Numbered from the stretch's first letter, positions 10,500 to 22,488 are shown. The stretch is 64,000 bases of DNA from Symbiodinium natans (GCA_905221605.1 CAJNDS010002357.1:296001-360000), one strand, 5' to 3'. Translations and numbers: made by a program. Notes: generated from the sequence alone by a model not told the origin.

Positions 10500-11870
10500 A
10501 AGACAGCACCCTGATAAACAACTAAGCAAGTAACAAAACGAGCATTCATACATGCATCTCTAACACGGCCTGGGCAACAGCAGCAGAATGTTGATCACCG
10601 GACGCAGCCTCACCGGACCAGCGGTGTGGGGAGAAGGGGGCGGGTTTTTCACAAGCCTTCTCGGAGTGAATGTTGAAGGTTTCTGTGGTTCACTTGCTTT
10701 TGCCGCGTGGTGCGATAAAGGTTCAGCTTTAGTGTTTACAGCCCTAATTTTGTTGCTGCTGTTAACAATCACATCGAGCTTCGGGGTGAAAAGTGCTGCC
10801 GAAATGCCGCAGGGACTTGGCATGTGCGAGATGACTTTGAGGGAACGGGGTTTTGGCAGCAGCAGTTGAAGGTTCTGAGCGAGCTAAAGCAGATGTTCAC
10901 GACTGTAGTGCACATAATGTGTTCGTAGGCTCCTGGACATGGTACCCTGATTTCACGTGCCCTACATCGAAGCCTAATCTTTCACTGCTCGTCCTCCTGG
11001 TGTATATAAAGATTAGAAATATTTCTGCTCATGCACTCCTTGAACTACCCTGCTACTGTTGCACCAATATAAGGAAGATGCCAATAATCAACGATTTTGC
11101 TCCTTCGTATCAACTACGAGCATTCCGGTGAGTACTGCTACAATCGTTTCAAGCACAGGGGCGCCAGGTTTAGCACACCTTTTGGCAGCTCCTGGGATCT
11201 CGGACAACGGAGATTTGGGATTCTGGAGTTTGGGGCTGGCCTCTCATGAGTGAAATGCACCTGGAAATCAGAGTTCCGTGCACAGCCGGCATGCGCATCA
11301 CGCTATCCCCCTGCACGCTATGCCCCTCTTCAGCAAAGGCTAAGACCCCCCTAGAATCGGAGTCACAAAGGTCAAAGGCACTAATTGGAAGAAGTACGAA
11401 TCATATTCCACCATGGTCCCTTTGTAAATATACCAAAATAACCCCGCCAAAACCCTATTCTAATTCTTCAGGCCCCTATAGTAACCACTCCCCTAAAGCC
11501 ACTTTCAACCTGAAGCCCTGCCAACTCGGAGCCTGCGTCATCCGGGCTGAAAAAAGCACCGGGGGAGGCCGCGGGGGTTTCGCGCGCTTTCGCGTGAGCC
11601 GGGATCTCTGTTGCGGAATTGAGCAGACTTCGCGCTTGGATTCTAGGCCAACTTGCACTTGCTGGGACCACTACTCCCGTAAGGCCTAAGGTTGGTCTGA
11701 CTGTTCTCATTGCCTACAGGGCCCCAACAGCACCATGAAGAACGGACTAAGGTTTCCTGGTGTCCTAGCGCCTCCTCTGACACTTGAACTTCTCCCGAAC
11801 CTCACCCCGACTTCGAAGGAATGAATCGGGTCCAATCGGGTCCACCTATGACACGTGGAACGCGGCGGCT
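10500..11870. other. No confident gene
   Basis: A few open frames exist on both strands (for example 11246-11689), but none shows a family motif or a consistent splice pattern. Confidence 0.35.
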
Positions 11871-11874
11871 TGGC

Positions 11875-11922
11875 GGTGTCCAGCTTCCGCACCTTCATGG
11901 ACCCTTCGTCAGCGTAGACCAC
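11875..11922 (-). CDS. Candidate exon, unidentified
   Basis: After AG at 11923-11924 the 48-nt frame VVYADEGSMKVRKLDT runs to a GC donor (ACC|GCC). The length is a multiple of three and the style matches neighbouring genes. It could be a helicase C-terminal exon or another gene; no family was recognised. Confidence 0.4.
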
Positions 11923-13550
11923 CTCCCGCGAAATCCGCAACAACCCTCCGCTTCACGGCCTGGACTTTAGGATTTGGGCTTTTGGGTTGCAAGGGTTCGG
12001 GTCCCAAGCCATGGGCCCTGAAACGTGCCATCCTCTACACTTCCTTTTCGTGCTTTTGCGCCTTGTCAGTTCGGAACAACTCCCTTTGGTGCCTTCATGG
12101 CTTGGGGTTTCTGACGGGCGTCATCATTTTATGAACCCAAATGTCGCAACCATCCCTCAACATTTCTGAGCCCTGAACGCATAAACTTCATAAGCCCTAA
12201 CTTTAACATGCTTCAACCCTAAACCCTGTGCCTTTCAGGCCCGCCAACACATGTGTCAAGCCCTAAAAAAGAGCACAGCTCAGCTAGAGCTGCTTGGAAT
12301 GAGTCGAGTCGAGAGGGCCCCTTCCCTTTTTTTTGAAAGAAGTTCAGGCCCCGAGTCTTCCCGAGCCTTCTGCGTGACCAGCTCTGACCTTGCTGGGTGC
12401 AGGCAAGGCTTCGAGAAAGGCTTGTTGCGAAGGAGCAGCTTCTTACCAGGTTTGGAAAGGCTTGGGCTTTTTTGATTCAGTCATGAAGTGGAGCTCGTCC
12501 TTGCCCATACCACCCGTGCGGTTGGGGCGGGGTTTGGGTTTTAGGGCTTAGGGGTTTTGGGGTTGAAGGGCTTTAGGGGTTTGGGTTGTCAAGGCTTTGT
12601 GGGTTTTCGGCAGGGATCTTAAGGGTTTTACGGATTTGTTTAGGGATCTAGGTTTCAGAGGCTTTTAGGGTCTGGGGGGTTGGGGTCGGGGAGGGGGGGG
12701 GGGTTGGCCCAACAGAGTGACTGGGAGCTTCAGTGTGCAAATTGGGCGATGTGCGCCTGGGCTGCAGGGATGATTCCCGCTGGGAGAGGTGGAGGAGCCT
12801 CTGTTGCAGGCCTGTTGGGATTTCTGCTTCTTCGCGCCAATTTGGGCAGGTTTCTCTGGTTGACACGGCGCTGGAGGCTTGTATCAGAACATGAAGACCC
12901 CCGATGTGCATGACCAAGAAACCCAGGGCATCTTTCCTCTGAGTCTCGAAGTCTCGAAGGGGAGCGTTGCAACACAGTGATGTCGCTGCCCAAATTTACC
13001 CACGATGCCATGGATCTTCCGGGCATGGCTGTGCATGTCTCATGTGGAAGTTGCTGCCCGGGATGGGTATGTTTGTCCCTGACAACCTGATTTGGAGGAC
13101 ACCCTTTCTGCTGTTCTGCGATGCATAGCTTGAGGTATCCCATTTGGGGCACGTTTAGTGAACCATATCCGGGGGTTCGTCAGTGTCTTCAGGAAGCATC
13201 TTTCTGCAATACGGAACGTGCATAGGAGACCCTTTGAAGAGTTCTTTCTGTTTTTTCGAAAGCACGTGCCACAGTGTAGGGATCATCAGGAATAGTGTTG
13301 TTGCAAGTCGCTCACCCCAAACCAAAGGAAAAGAAAATGCAAGAACAAGGACATAATAAGAGACTCTGGGTTCTGGAACCTTGAGCCTATAGTGCCTATA
13401 GCACTACTTGAAGATATCTGAATGAGTTTTTGTGCTAAATTTGACAAGAAGTACAGCGCTCACATCCTGGACTCACCTCAATCGGCTCCTCGCCCTCAGT
13501 CCAGTGATGGCTCTGACAACGCGCTCGCATTCTGAGGCTGCCGGCGCAGC

Positions 13551-13613
13551 CCCTACGCGTCCGACAGTGATGAAGAGGTAGTCCACCAGGAAGTCGTGTG
13601 CCATGATCTGGAC
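13551..13613 (-). CDS. Helicase exon: end of lobe 1
   Basis: [14 protein letters not shown] then ITVGRVG, 21 codons from CAG|GTC to GGG|GCT (GC donor). Confidence 0.85.
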
Positions 13614-16600
13614 CTGTGCACACCCCTCTGCCCCCAACCCCAAGCGCTGAATCCTGAATCCCAAAAAACCCTGCACTCGAACCCAGACTTTGCCAGAGAG
13701 AGCTCCAGGTGCCCCCCCCCCCCCCCCCCCAGAGCGACCAGAACCAGTGATGTCCCCAAGCATGTGGAGGCGAGGGAAGCAGTAGATTGGCAAATGTCGT
13801 GAATTGATTGAAGCCTTGGGCTAGAGCTCCTAAGAGTGACGATTGTCGCGAACGATTGCGCAGAGCGACTCCATAGTATAAGGATGTTCAGTATGGAGAG
13901 TTATCAGATCGGGCCTCTGGAGCAAATGTCGCTGAGAACATCATGGACTGCAGTCGAACTGTGCTCCACCTGGCAAAGTGTTGCTGGCCGCTGCTCGGGC
14001 GGTGTTTTGGCAAATCCAACGACCCTGGGCTCAAATTCTAAGTCCTGAGAATCTGCCCTAGTAGAAACTTTCGGGCCCACCTTTTCTCTGATTCAGAATA
14101 CCTTGCCTTGCAATACCTGACACATCAAGCAGACTGAGCCGAGCACACGAAAAGCCTGCATTAGCCAGAAAAGTTCGATGGCAAGCCCCTTGGACCGTGC
14201 TAACCATACTTCCTCACGCCGCAAAGCCCAACCATCAAGCCTAAAATCCCGCACCCAGAACATCCTTTCATCCTGACAAAAAAACCGCTTGCAATCCTGA
14301 ACCTGTAAGGAGGCTGCCCAAGCCTTACTGAATACGAAGCTCCAAACAGCGCACATCCCTTAGCTGAAAACTGCAGCGCTAAGTTTACACCCGCAGCTAT
14401 ACCCTCAACCAGAACATCGAAGGGCCATCCCAAAGAGGGCACTATTCCAATCCCTCAAGCACGCCCACCCCCCGCCCCCCTAGCCCTATGGCCCTAGGGT
14501 TCCAGAGAAATCACCGGGCGCCTGCCCATGTCGGTTTGCTTGACGATCTGCCGCACCTGGGGCTCGAAACCTGGCTTCGGAGGGCTTCGAGAGGCTTTGT
14601 GATGTTCAGGATCTCGGGGACAAAGGCGGGGGGGAGGGTGCAGAGCAAGGATGGAGGGTTTGGTGAACTTGGACTTGTTGCTTTAGGTCGCAGGTGTTCC
14701 GGGGGTTTTTTTGGCGCGTTTGCCCTGTTAGGGCTTCGGCGGGTCGGACCGCCCGTGCCCCTCCACCCCATTCTGCAAGCAGACCACAAGCGAACTAGAA
14801 GCTGTTGGTCCTCTCTGCTTGACTCACGACGAATACCAATTCTAAGCCCAGCATCTGCACGAGCAATGGGTGATGAAGAAACTTCCAACTTGGGGCGGGA
14901 CCCATGTCAAGCATCCGGTCTGCCTGACATGCAGATCTGCCATCCGCAGCATTGAAGCGATGAAGAGGTGGGCTAGGGTGCTTCACAACTGCCTCTGATA
15001 GGAGTGCCTGAGGTTCCCGTCCCAAGTGCCTTTGCAGTGATTGCAAACACCTCACTTCGCGCTAAACTGCTAATATTTAGCGAATGGCCTCATCAAGGAT
15101 GAAGAACTGCACGTTGGCCAGCGAGAGGAAGGTCCGCCTCGGAGCAAGCTCGATGTCCACCCCCCAATCAAATGAAATCCTGACAACCCTAACCCCTCCA
15201 GCGCAAGAGCTGTTCAGATTGTTCAGAGTTTGGAGATGCACGGCCTTGACGAGCAATGGGCTCATTCTAGGAGGATTTAGTCTTGTTCGATGGCAGCTCT
15301 CGTTTTAGTAACTTTGCGTATGCTTTTGAGGAGCATCACGGAGCGCATGCAGAAAAGGCAGAAAAGGCAGACGCAAATGGCCATGCCACCAGGGAAGGAC
15401 AACGATCATCAAAGCAGTCGGTGCTGTAGTCATCAGAAGTATGTTGGTTTACCTGATGCCTTCAGGACGTTGCTACATAGATAAAGTGACATCTCATGCC
15501 CGCAACACCATCAACGAAGGACAGGGACAACCAATCCTCTCTATCTTCCGAGGAGAAGCCTTAAGGCTTAAGCATTGCCTGATCCTCAAAAGGCCTCTTG
15601 GAATCCAAGCCCCTTTCATCTGGGCCCGGTGGCTCGTACATGTCCGTCAGTCGCCCTGGTGTGGCGATTAGCACATCGCAGCCCCTGCAGGACAAGCGGC
15701 TTAGGGAATAGCAGTTTTCGGTATGTCAGTGTAATCGGGTGAGGAGCACGGAGGAACGGTCTGTGCAGCTGCTGCCCTATAGCAACAACTATGACGAGCC
15801 GAGCTGGAGAGGACTAGAGCCAGAGGCAAGCAAGATCCTAGCTTTTCCTTCCAGATCTATTGCAAATGTTCACGTTCACCGCTGTGCGCAACTTCGCACG
15901 TGAGATGTCTGCTGTCAAGGCCAAGATACCAGATGGGCAGAACATTCTTAACTCTGTGGCCTTTAGTGCGAGCGTCTCGCCATCTGTCTGTCGAGAAGGC
16001 AAGTCTTGGGGAGCAGGAGATTCACTGCCAGGGCCGGGGCCCCTCCATTTCACTCCGCTGCTCCCGCATGTCTGCGCCGCCGTAAATGATGCAGCAGCGA
16101 ATCTGCGGAAGGTCAGGCAGAGGTTTAGGGTTTAGGGTTTAGGGTTTAGGGTTTAGGGTTTAGGGTTCAGGGTTTAGGGTTTAGGGTTTAGGGTTTAGGG
16201 TTTAGGGTTTGGGGTTTAGAGTTTAGGGTTCAGGGTTTAGGGTTTAGGGTTCAGGGTTTAGGGTTGAGGGTTCAGGGTTTAGGAACTCTAAACTTGAAAC
16301 GTCCTACTCCTGAAGCCCAAAGCCCCAAGCAGTCTTGAAGCGCGCGGCCGCAACCCAGCTGCCCCGGCAACTTCCAACCCAATCAACCTTCATGCTTTGC
16401 TAAGCTGTCGGGGCTTGGGATGTTTGCCCTTGTAGCAATAGTTTTTAGTTTTTTAAACGGGATTAAAATAGGGGGTACTATAATCCCACCTTTAAGGAGC
16501 TTTTAACATTAGGGGGAACATCCCAAATCGGGGTTATCACCTATGCGTAGCGCATCACCGCCACGAAGAGATGCTTCCGAACATTCACGGCTGCATACCC

Positions 16601-19600
16601 AAACTATGGACTCGTGTGGTTTCTGGCTTTCAGGGTCAGTTCGAAAATGAGGGCACAAAATCTTGCACTGAGAAACACTGCAACAGGACTGAGATTCACG
16701 CCCCGGTGTCGAAGGCAAACTTCTTACTCTCCTCGTGAATTTGGGATGCCAGCCTGAGCCCATGGGAACAAGCAAGTGCGTTCAGCCATTCGTCTCAAGG
16801 TCAAGCCGCAAACAAAGGAATGGTCAAGACAGCCGGGGTCTCCCATGTTCATCGGACGCAAACGAACATCACCCATGCCATAAGGAGGTCTCCGAACATC
16901 CTGCAACCTGAAGGACAGAACACTTCAGATGCCAGGAACTGGGCCTCTGCCATCCGAACCCCCACTGAACCCACCGTGCTCCCTTAGGCCGCGTCTCGCG
17001 TGTTGGCGCTAGGCAAAGGCCACAAGGGGCAGGCTTCTGTCGGCCCCTGTAAGCATTGGAGTGGAGTATGGTGGAGTACGACAGTGTAGGATTGCGGGGA
17101 TGGGTGTCGGGCTCGTGTCCGTGGTGAGCTACTATTTGCTTCAAGAACCACCCAAAAACAAGCATGGCACAAATTGGCAATATGGGGATCTTTTATCTTG
17201 CATTTTTTGCCGGTTCTTAAGCAAAAGTAGTGAGTGGTGAGTGGTGAATGTCGAACTAGGATCAACATGCATCAACCTACCAGTTGCAGTTGCATATTTC
17301 CACTGCGCCGCACTGACAAAGTGTGATGCTGGCCTCAGGTCTTTCTCAAGGAAACCACACCCTAAAGTAAACCCTAAACCCTAAACCCTAAACCCTAAAC
17401 CCTAAACCCTAAACCCTAAACCCTAAACCCTAAACCCTAAACCCTAAACCCTAAACCCTAAACCCTAAACCCTAAACCCTAACCCTAAACCCTAATCATA
17501 ATCGGGGGCCGTCAGGATGTAGGCGAGAAGCCCGCAAGCCAACATGAAATCCAACAGAAGCAACTCCCCTGGGGTCAAGATGAACTCCAGGCTCCACATG
17601 ACCCCGAAGGAGAACGCCGAAAGTGCCTGAGGCCTGAAGCTAGATGTCCGAAGCACAGGAGTTCGACTGCCCACAATTCAACACAAAGACGCGGCCTGCT
17701 CTGCTGCGGCGGTCCAGACCGGAGTAGCGATTCAAGACACGGCACCATGAAGGCGCAGGTCTTTCCTCCCAACTCGATTCATGGCTCGGGATTCAAAGGA
17801 TTCATCCACGATTTAGGGTCTCGAAGACCATCGCTAAAGTTGTAAGGGCTTCCCTACCTCTGCAAGATCCCATCACGCAAGATCACTTGCTATTTTGTGA
17901 CGGATCCTGACGACTGCACCTACAAGCATGATGTTTTACGAAGTACTAAGCCGCTAAACCCTAAACTATCCTGAGGCACCCCTCTTGTCCCCCAAACCCG
18001 CAGCCGCCCCAACCCGGACCTGAGCCGGTTTGCGCACAGGCCATCAGGTCGCGCCCCGACAGGACAATGGGTATGGAGTACTTCTGCACCTGAGACTTCA
18101 GGCCTTTGTGCCTTTTGGGCCGGTGGGCCTTTGAATTTTGCGCCAGCTAAGCAACGGGGGCTCTAGTGTTTGGGACAGGGCTTCGCTGGCAGAGGGAAGT
18201 AGATGAAGGGCTTTGGGCTGCTTGGCGTTTAGGCGTTCTGGTTTGAGGGTTTGAGGACTTTGGCGGCTAACAAGTTTTAAGCCTCTTCGGGCATGGCTGG
18301 CCTGGCAAGTAAAGTAAGGAACCGGAAGCCACCCGAGGACCATGCAGGGGTCGGGCGATCGTACCCACATCGCCGGAGGTTGTCGAACAAGGAGTCAACC
18401 AGCTTGGCCTGAGACACAAAAGGCCGCTGAGTGGAGTGCCCCGAAAGACGACCACGAGCTGAATCAGTTCTAGGATGGCCCTTAAAACCCTCTGAAACAT
18501 ATTCCTGAATATGATCCTCTTAAACCCAGAAAGTATAAGGGAAAATACAAAATGTCCCAAGGGCTTACCTAGGATTCTGAAGTGTTTTCAAATTGAAGTT
18601 GTGTTGGGAAGGCATGGGAGTTTTGGTCATGAATGGGCTGGAAGGAGTATGGAGCAGGGACTATATAATGCTCATCGCTGGAACACCCGGGTAACACGCC
18701 GGAGTTACACACAGGCCTTGGCCACAAAAATTGTTTCGTGGCGGCGTGGTCCATACTTGCTGAGGGCCAGCTATTCACACTCAGGATGCCAACTTGGGCA
18801 TATCGGTGATCCCATCCCTGGAAGCCTAATTGCGCGTGCCTGCAAGACCCTGCACCCTACCCCGCCTCGGAAAAGCGGACGATTGGTTTCACGTCCGTGC
18901 TGTTCTCGCCCGAAACCTGTCACACACTGCTGCAAGCCGAACGGCTTGAATTCAGCCTCTTACGTGGACAAAGCTTAAGCACCCGAAGCATGAATCCCAC
19001 AAATCCTGCTCCAAGCATAACATGAGGAGATTACTACAATCCCTGCTCAGGACTGATAGTACAAGGGGGAACATCCCAAAGTGGAGGTCTTTCTTTCTCC
19101 GAACATTGGCGCCCTTCTGTTTTTCCTAACGTTGGCGACCCTGCAGTGGGGGGGCAAAATGAATTAGCGACGAGCAAGTGGGGCAAACGCCGTTCGTGGA
19201 TGCCACTGGCGCTCGCAATGAAACAATAGCTATTCATACACACTCGTATCATGCTTAGTAATCAAGAAACAGCACTAGATCAATGGTAAGCAACACTTCT
19301 AACTAAATACTTGATGCTTCATAACTCAGTTGGTCAGTCGTCATTGGTAATCCGTAAGCAGCCAATTGTCGGTGGTGGTGGTCGTGGCCAGCGGACCGGG
19401 AGACAGAGGACCAGGGGACCAGGTCAAACTCTACTACCAAGGGACCTAAGCCCCCGCCAACGTGCAAAAAAGGCAACCCTCCACCCACGACTCCTACGCC
19501 CTCAACCCTCATCCCTAAACTTTTAAACCCTAACCACAAGCATGCCCCCGAATGGTGGGAGCTTGCTGCGCCGGCCTGGACTGGGATGGCATCGTATTTG

Positions 19601-19647
19601 TCAAAATCGATGCCGCTGGTCGAGCGCGTCTTCGGCGGCCCGAAGAC
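13551..19647 (-). CDS. DEAD-box ATP-dependent RNA helicase, DDX3/Ded1 type, N-terminal lobe
   Basis: Eleven short minus-strand exons give, in the right order, the family's FDKYDAIPV segment, the [11 protein letters not shown]-motif region, motif I (AQTGSGKT, with the intron inside the second Gly codon), motif Ia (APTR), motif Ib (TPGR), motif II (DEAD, split as DE|AD), motif III (SAT) and the following MAHDFL...VGRVG stretch. The family unwinds RNA using ATP and acts in translation or mRNP remodelling. The FDKYD segment before the core and the [20 protein letters not shown] and MMFSATF sequences point to the DDX3/Ded1 group. Three short pieces were not found: between 18408 and 19576, between 15684 and 16998 (a GQQLHR fragment near 15760 may belong there), and between 13947 and 14526. 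The C-terminal lobe (motifs IV-VI, HRIGRTGR) was not found below 13551. Introns carry telomere-like arrays and family A elements. Confidence 0.85.
13712..13731. repeat. Poly-C run
   Basis: A run of about 19 C inside a helicase intron. Confidence 0.9.
13924..13947 (-). CDS. Helicase micro-exon: motif III (SAT)
   Basis: A 24-nt exon SMMFSATF between CAG and a GC donor. Confidence 0.8.
14526..14570 (-). CDS. Helicase exon: [10 protein letters not shown] segment
   Basis: Completes Gly, then [14 protein letters not shown]. The 45-nt exon ends in phase 1 at a GC donor. Confidence 0.85.
14902..14923 (-). CDS. Helicase micro-exon: second half of the DEAD box
   Basis: A 22-nt exon encoding ADRMLDM plus one base. 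CAG precedes it and a GT donor follows. Confidence 0.85.
15089..15137 (-). CDS. Helicase exon: first half of the DEAD box
   Basis: [16 protein letters not shown], 49 nt. GAT GAG lies directly before a GC donor, so the DEAD motif is split between exons. Confidence 0.9.
15634..15684 (-). CDS. Helicase exon: motif Ib
   Basis: [16 protein letters not shown], 51 nt, ending GA|GCC (GC donor) so that Glu is completed by the next exon. Confidence 0.9.
16121..16284. repeat. Long degenerate TTTAGGG array
   Basis: More than twenty heptamers, with TTCAGGG, TTGAGGG and TTTGGGG variants, in a helicase intron. Confidence 0.95.
16417..16524. mobile_element. Family A element, full copy
   Basis: GGGATGTTTGCCCTTGTAGC and AGGGGGAACATCCC are the ends. 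The centre GGGATTAAAATAGG...CTATAATCCC is itself a hairpin. It lies in a helicase intron. Confidence 0.75.
16998..17046 (-). CDS. Helicase exon: motif Ia
   Basis: Starts with the one base needed to restore frame, then [16 protein letters not shown]. The end is uncertain; a GA donor (CGC|GAG) would leave the expected Glu-Leu for the next exon. Confidence 0.7.
17369..17494. repeat. Long CCCTAAA array
   Basis: About seventeen almost perfect heptamers lie in the intron between the motif I and motif Ia exons, about 200 bp from an exon. Confidence 0.95.
17696..17765 (-). CDS. Helicase exon: end of motif I
   Basis: Starts GA to complete Gly, then [17 protein letters not shown]. It ends in phase 2 at AG|GCC. 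Confidence 0.85.
18020..18089 (-). CDS. Helicase exon: Gln of the Q motif to motif I
   Basis: [14 protein letters not shown] then [10 protein letters not shown], 70 nt. It ends in codon phase 1 at a GT donor, so that the Gly-Lys-Thr of motif I is completed by the next exon. Confidence 0.9.
18346..18408 (-). CDS. Helicase exon: Q-motif region
   Basis: 21 codons, [10 protein letters not shown] followed by [11 protein letters not shown], between AG|GCC and CCT|GCA (GC donor). Confidence 0.85.
19031..19077. mobile_element. Family A element, right half only
   Basis: ATCCCTGCTCAGGACTGATA then GTACAAGGGGGAACATCCC. The left half is absent. Confidence 0.65.
19576..19647 (-). CDS. Helicase exon: upstream FDKYD segment
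   Basis: AG|GTC opens 24 codons including [14 protein letters not shown] and ends CAG|GCC (GC donor). The equivalent DDX3 sequence is a known conserved element before the Q motif. A TTTAGGG-type array (19657-19691) begins about 10 bp upstream of the acceptor. Confidence 0.8.
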
Positions 19648-19656
19648 CTAGCGCTG

Positions 19657-19691
19657 ACCCTCAACCCTAAACCCTAAACCCTAAACCCTAA
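19657..19691. repeat. CCCTAAA array next to a splice acceptor
   Basis: About four units lie directly upstream (minus sense) of helicase exon 19576-19647. Confidence 0.9.
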
Positions 19692-19903
19692 GGCACCGCT
19701 GCTTGAAGGTTCAGGATTGTCTGGTATTGGCGTTGAGGGCATGTGATCGTGTGAGGGGTGGTTTAGGGCTTAGTTTAGATTGAGGGTCCTGCCAAAAAGC
19801 ACTCCCCCTCCTCCTTGCCCTCGAGGGTTTGTGTGCGATTTTATGGGCTGTTTGAAGCTTTCGAGCTTCGAGTTTAGACACAAGGTTGATGGATCAGAAA
19901 AGC

Positions 19904-19989
19904 ATAGTCGCTGCGCCTCCAGCTCGGTCTGCTGTTCATTGCGTTTGTTGCCAAAGCGCGTCGACCTCACACGCTTGCCGAGCTGGTCA
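19904..19989 (-). CDS. Candidate exon, charged coiled-coil-like
   Basis: After CAG the frame reads DQLGKRVRSTRFGNK then RNEQQTELEAQRL to a possible GC donor. It lies upstream of the helicase on the same strand and could be its 5' part or a separate gene. Confidence 0.45.
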
Positions 19990-20123
19990 CTGAGGGTTCA
20001 AAGGGTTTAGGACGGTAGAGCTTGTGAAAAACATGGTTTCAGCGCGGGTTGCCCTAAGTTCTGGCCTCTCGGCACGTCACCTTGGTCTCCTTACCTCTAC
20101 TAGTTCTGATCTTCATGATGTCG

Positions 20124-20444
20124 TCAAGCCATTCGTTGCCGTGTTTGCAACATCTTGGCACGCACCAGCAGCTGCTTCTCCGCGAGGAAACTCACTACAA
20201 ATCTCAAGCATCCTTCCGGAATCCGCACTGGCCCTGGCCCCTGCGCTGAGGCCCAGAACCAGTCGCCGCCGGCGCCCTGCATTGAGGCGAAGGTGCCTCG
20301 GCGATACCCAATAGGTTTGAAAGCCCGAAAGTCGTGCACCACCACTGCCAAGAGCTTCGGCCGGCTGATCCCGGACTGCTTCCGGACTCCGCGTTTCGCA
20401 AGGTACTTCTGGATTTGTTCTGCACGCCTCCACTCCAACAACAA
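20124..20444 (-). CDS. Candidate exon(s), unidentified basic protein
   Basis: A 106-codon open minus-strand frame with plausible protein sequence at both ends, including RRAEQIQKYLAKRGVRKQSG, LLAVVVHDFRAFKPIGYRRG and FLAEKQLLVRAKMLQTRQRM followed by a stop. No family was recognised. Internal introns cannot be excluded, and overlapping open frames on the other strand lower confidence. Confidence 0.4.
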   Translation of the reverse strand: MLLEWRRAEQIQKYLAKRGVRKQSGISRPKLLAVVVHDFRAFKPIGYRRGTFASMQGAGGDWFWASAQGPGPVRIPEGCLRFVVSFLAEKQLLVRAKMLQTRQRMA

Positions 20445-21388
20445 AGCATTTCAACTCGATATCCTGGTCTCAACCGGAAATCTGATCGATCCTAGGGCAA
20501 ACCTTGGCTGCTATAGCTCTCTGAAACCTTACTGCTGCAAACCCAAAGACTTAACAACACCCTAACAAAAATCTTCAACCCCATCCGAAGCACTTGGGGC
20601 GCGGGCTTTTCTTTGTGTCACCGGAACGGTCGCTATACTCGGACCTCACATGGCGCAGATGACGGTTGTGGATTTGGGCAAAGGGTCCCTTCGCCCAGGG
20701 GGGAAACCCAGGAACTTTTCGGGTGCTCTGAAGGTCTGACCTGTTGAGACCAAAAATCGTAGAGAGAGCCCTGAGCCCTCCCGGAGCATCCTATTTGAGA
20801 CCCCGAGAAGGCCGGCTCTGTGGAGAAGATTCTCCCAGAGCTTCACTGTAGGGTGAATTGAAAATCGGGAAGATGCCAAGAAAGTCTACAGTCGAGGAGG
20901 CTGAGGAACCGACTTCCCCGCACCCTTTCCACCGTCGCGGTCGAAGCCTCTCGAGTGAGATGGTGAACACGCTGATAGGGTTCCGGGTTGCCGGATGCGG
21001 GGTTTGAGGGTTTCAGGTTTAGGGGGTTTGTTGGGTTTAGGCTCGGGTCTGACCTTCGGCGTTGGAGAAGACCCACGCGTCTGCGGAAATCACGTCTCAC
21101 TGCCGTCCGTATTGCATGGGCGGCTTCTGAAACTTTGCTTTGTGAAATCCTGTGCGAGGTAACCCTTTGTGTTTTGTACGGTCTGCGTGGGGCTTGGAGT
21201 ATCCTGTGGGGCTGAGTGCTTCCCTCCTTGCAGGGAAGTGAGGGTCCATCCTCAGTTTGCTGCGTTCTCAGGGGAAGAACCTCCGCCCAAGAGGCTGCGA
21301 GCGCTGTAGTTCAGGGTGCCAGGTGCAAGAAATGCGCACTACCTTGCTTGCCAAGCATGAGCCTCGGAAAACGCAGAGTCTTTGTGGC

Positions 21389-21446
21389 TCTAAACCCTAA
21401 ACCCTAAACCCTGAACCCTAAACCCTACACCCTAAACCCTAAACCG
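21389..21446. repeat. CCCTAAA array
   Basis: About eight units with CCCTGAA and CCCTACA variants. Confidence 0.9.
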
Positions 21447-21608
21447 GGCTCTAAGCACAGGAACTCGGGTCTCGGCCACCGCCGTCCCGGCCATTCCGAG
21501 GGTAGCCTGTTGGCCGTCCAGTGCCGTCTAGATTGTTCCTCTTGAAGTCCCAAAACCCAACAAGCGAAACAATGGCCACCTTCGAAATAAGAAGCTCCAG
21601 CACTTCGT

Positions 21609-21636
21609 CTAGGGTTTAGGGTTTAGGGTTTGGGGT
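21609..21636. repeat. Short TTTAGGG array
   Basis: Four units, the last TTTGGGG. Confidence 0.8.
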
Positions 21637-22399
21637 TCCTGCTGCAACACGAAAGTTGACTGCCTGGAGTCCGGAGACCCGACTCTAGACGTCCAAAGAG
21701 TGGGGCAAAGTCCGGCCTCCGCCACCCTTTCCACGCCTGGCAGGAGCGTCTTCGAGCAATTCGGGTGCTACTGTAGAACCTTCGTTGGAGTTCCGCGGAG
21801 AGTCCCAAGCAGTTCACGCCTCCAGGCTGAACCGTCGCCCCCGTCCCCAAATTTCCTCTTGGCCTCTTCATGCTCGATCTACTGCGGCGAATATGACGCA
21901 CCTTAAGCTCCTGTATGGGCTCTTTCGGATCCTTGGCCTTGAAACAGGCAGTGCCCCCAACCCGCTGTTATCAGGGGAAATCATCAACCCCAAGCCAAGC
22001 TCCCCCCCAGCTCAAGAGCCTAGAAGCCCAGAAGCCCCGAAGTCCAAACCCTGGGATGCCGGCCATTCTGATCGGCCAGACTCTGTCTCCTGGGCATTCG
22101 CGCTTCACTGCGCACTCAGTTGCTACCGGGTTCGCATGTGTCGCTGAAGGCCCACGGGTCAACGTTTGCCACTGGACCTTGGAGAAGATGCCTGTTGCCT
22201 TGAAAAGAATGTGCATAGGGTCTGAACCCAAAACCTTACACCCCAAGCAGTGCAGACGAAAAACCCCCAACAGCTCCAACACCTTCTACTGACCATGGGA
22301 CAGCCTGGCGGCTCCGAAAGGCCGAACGCAGAGAAGGACAAACGACACGAGCCAAATTTCCAACAGGAAGCCCTGCAGCGCCCTCAAACCCCGAAAGTT

Positions 22400-22488
22400 G
22401 GGATGTTCCCCCTTTTACTGACAGTCCTGAATAGGAGTACCCCCTCTTATCCATTCTTGAAGGACTGTTCGAAAAAGGGGGACATCCC
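22400..22488. mobile_element. Family A element, full copy
   Basis: GGGATGTTCCCCCTTTTACT and AAAAGGGGGACATCCC are the ends. The inner pair is ACAGTCCTGAATAGG and TTGAAGGACTGTTCG. Confidence 0.85.

Noticed and set aside
19311-19526. Plus-strand [12 protein letters not shown] as an RGG tail of the helicase
   Set aside because: It is on the strand opposite to the helicase and lies upstream of most of its core exons.
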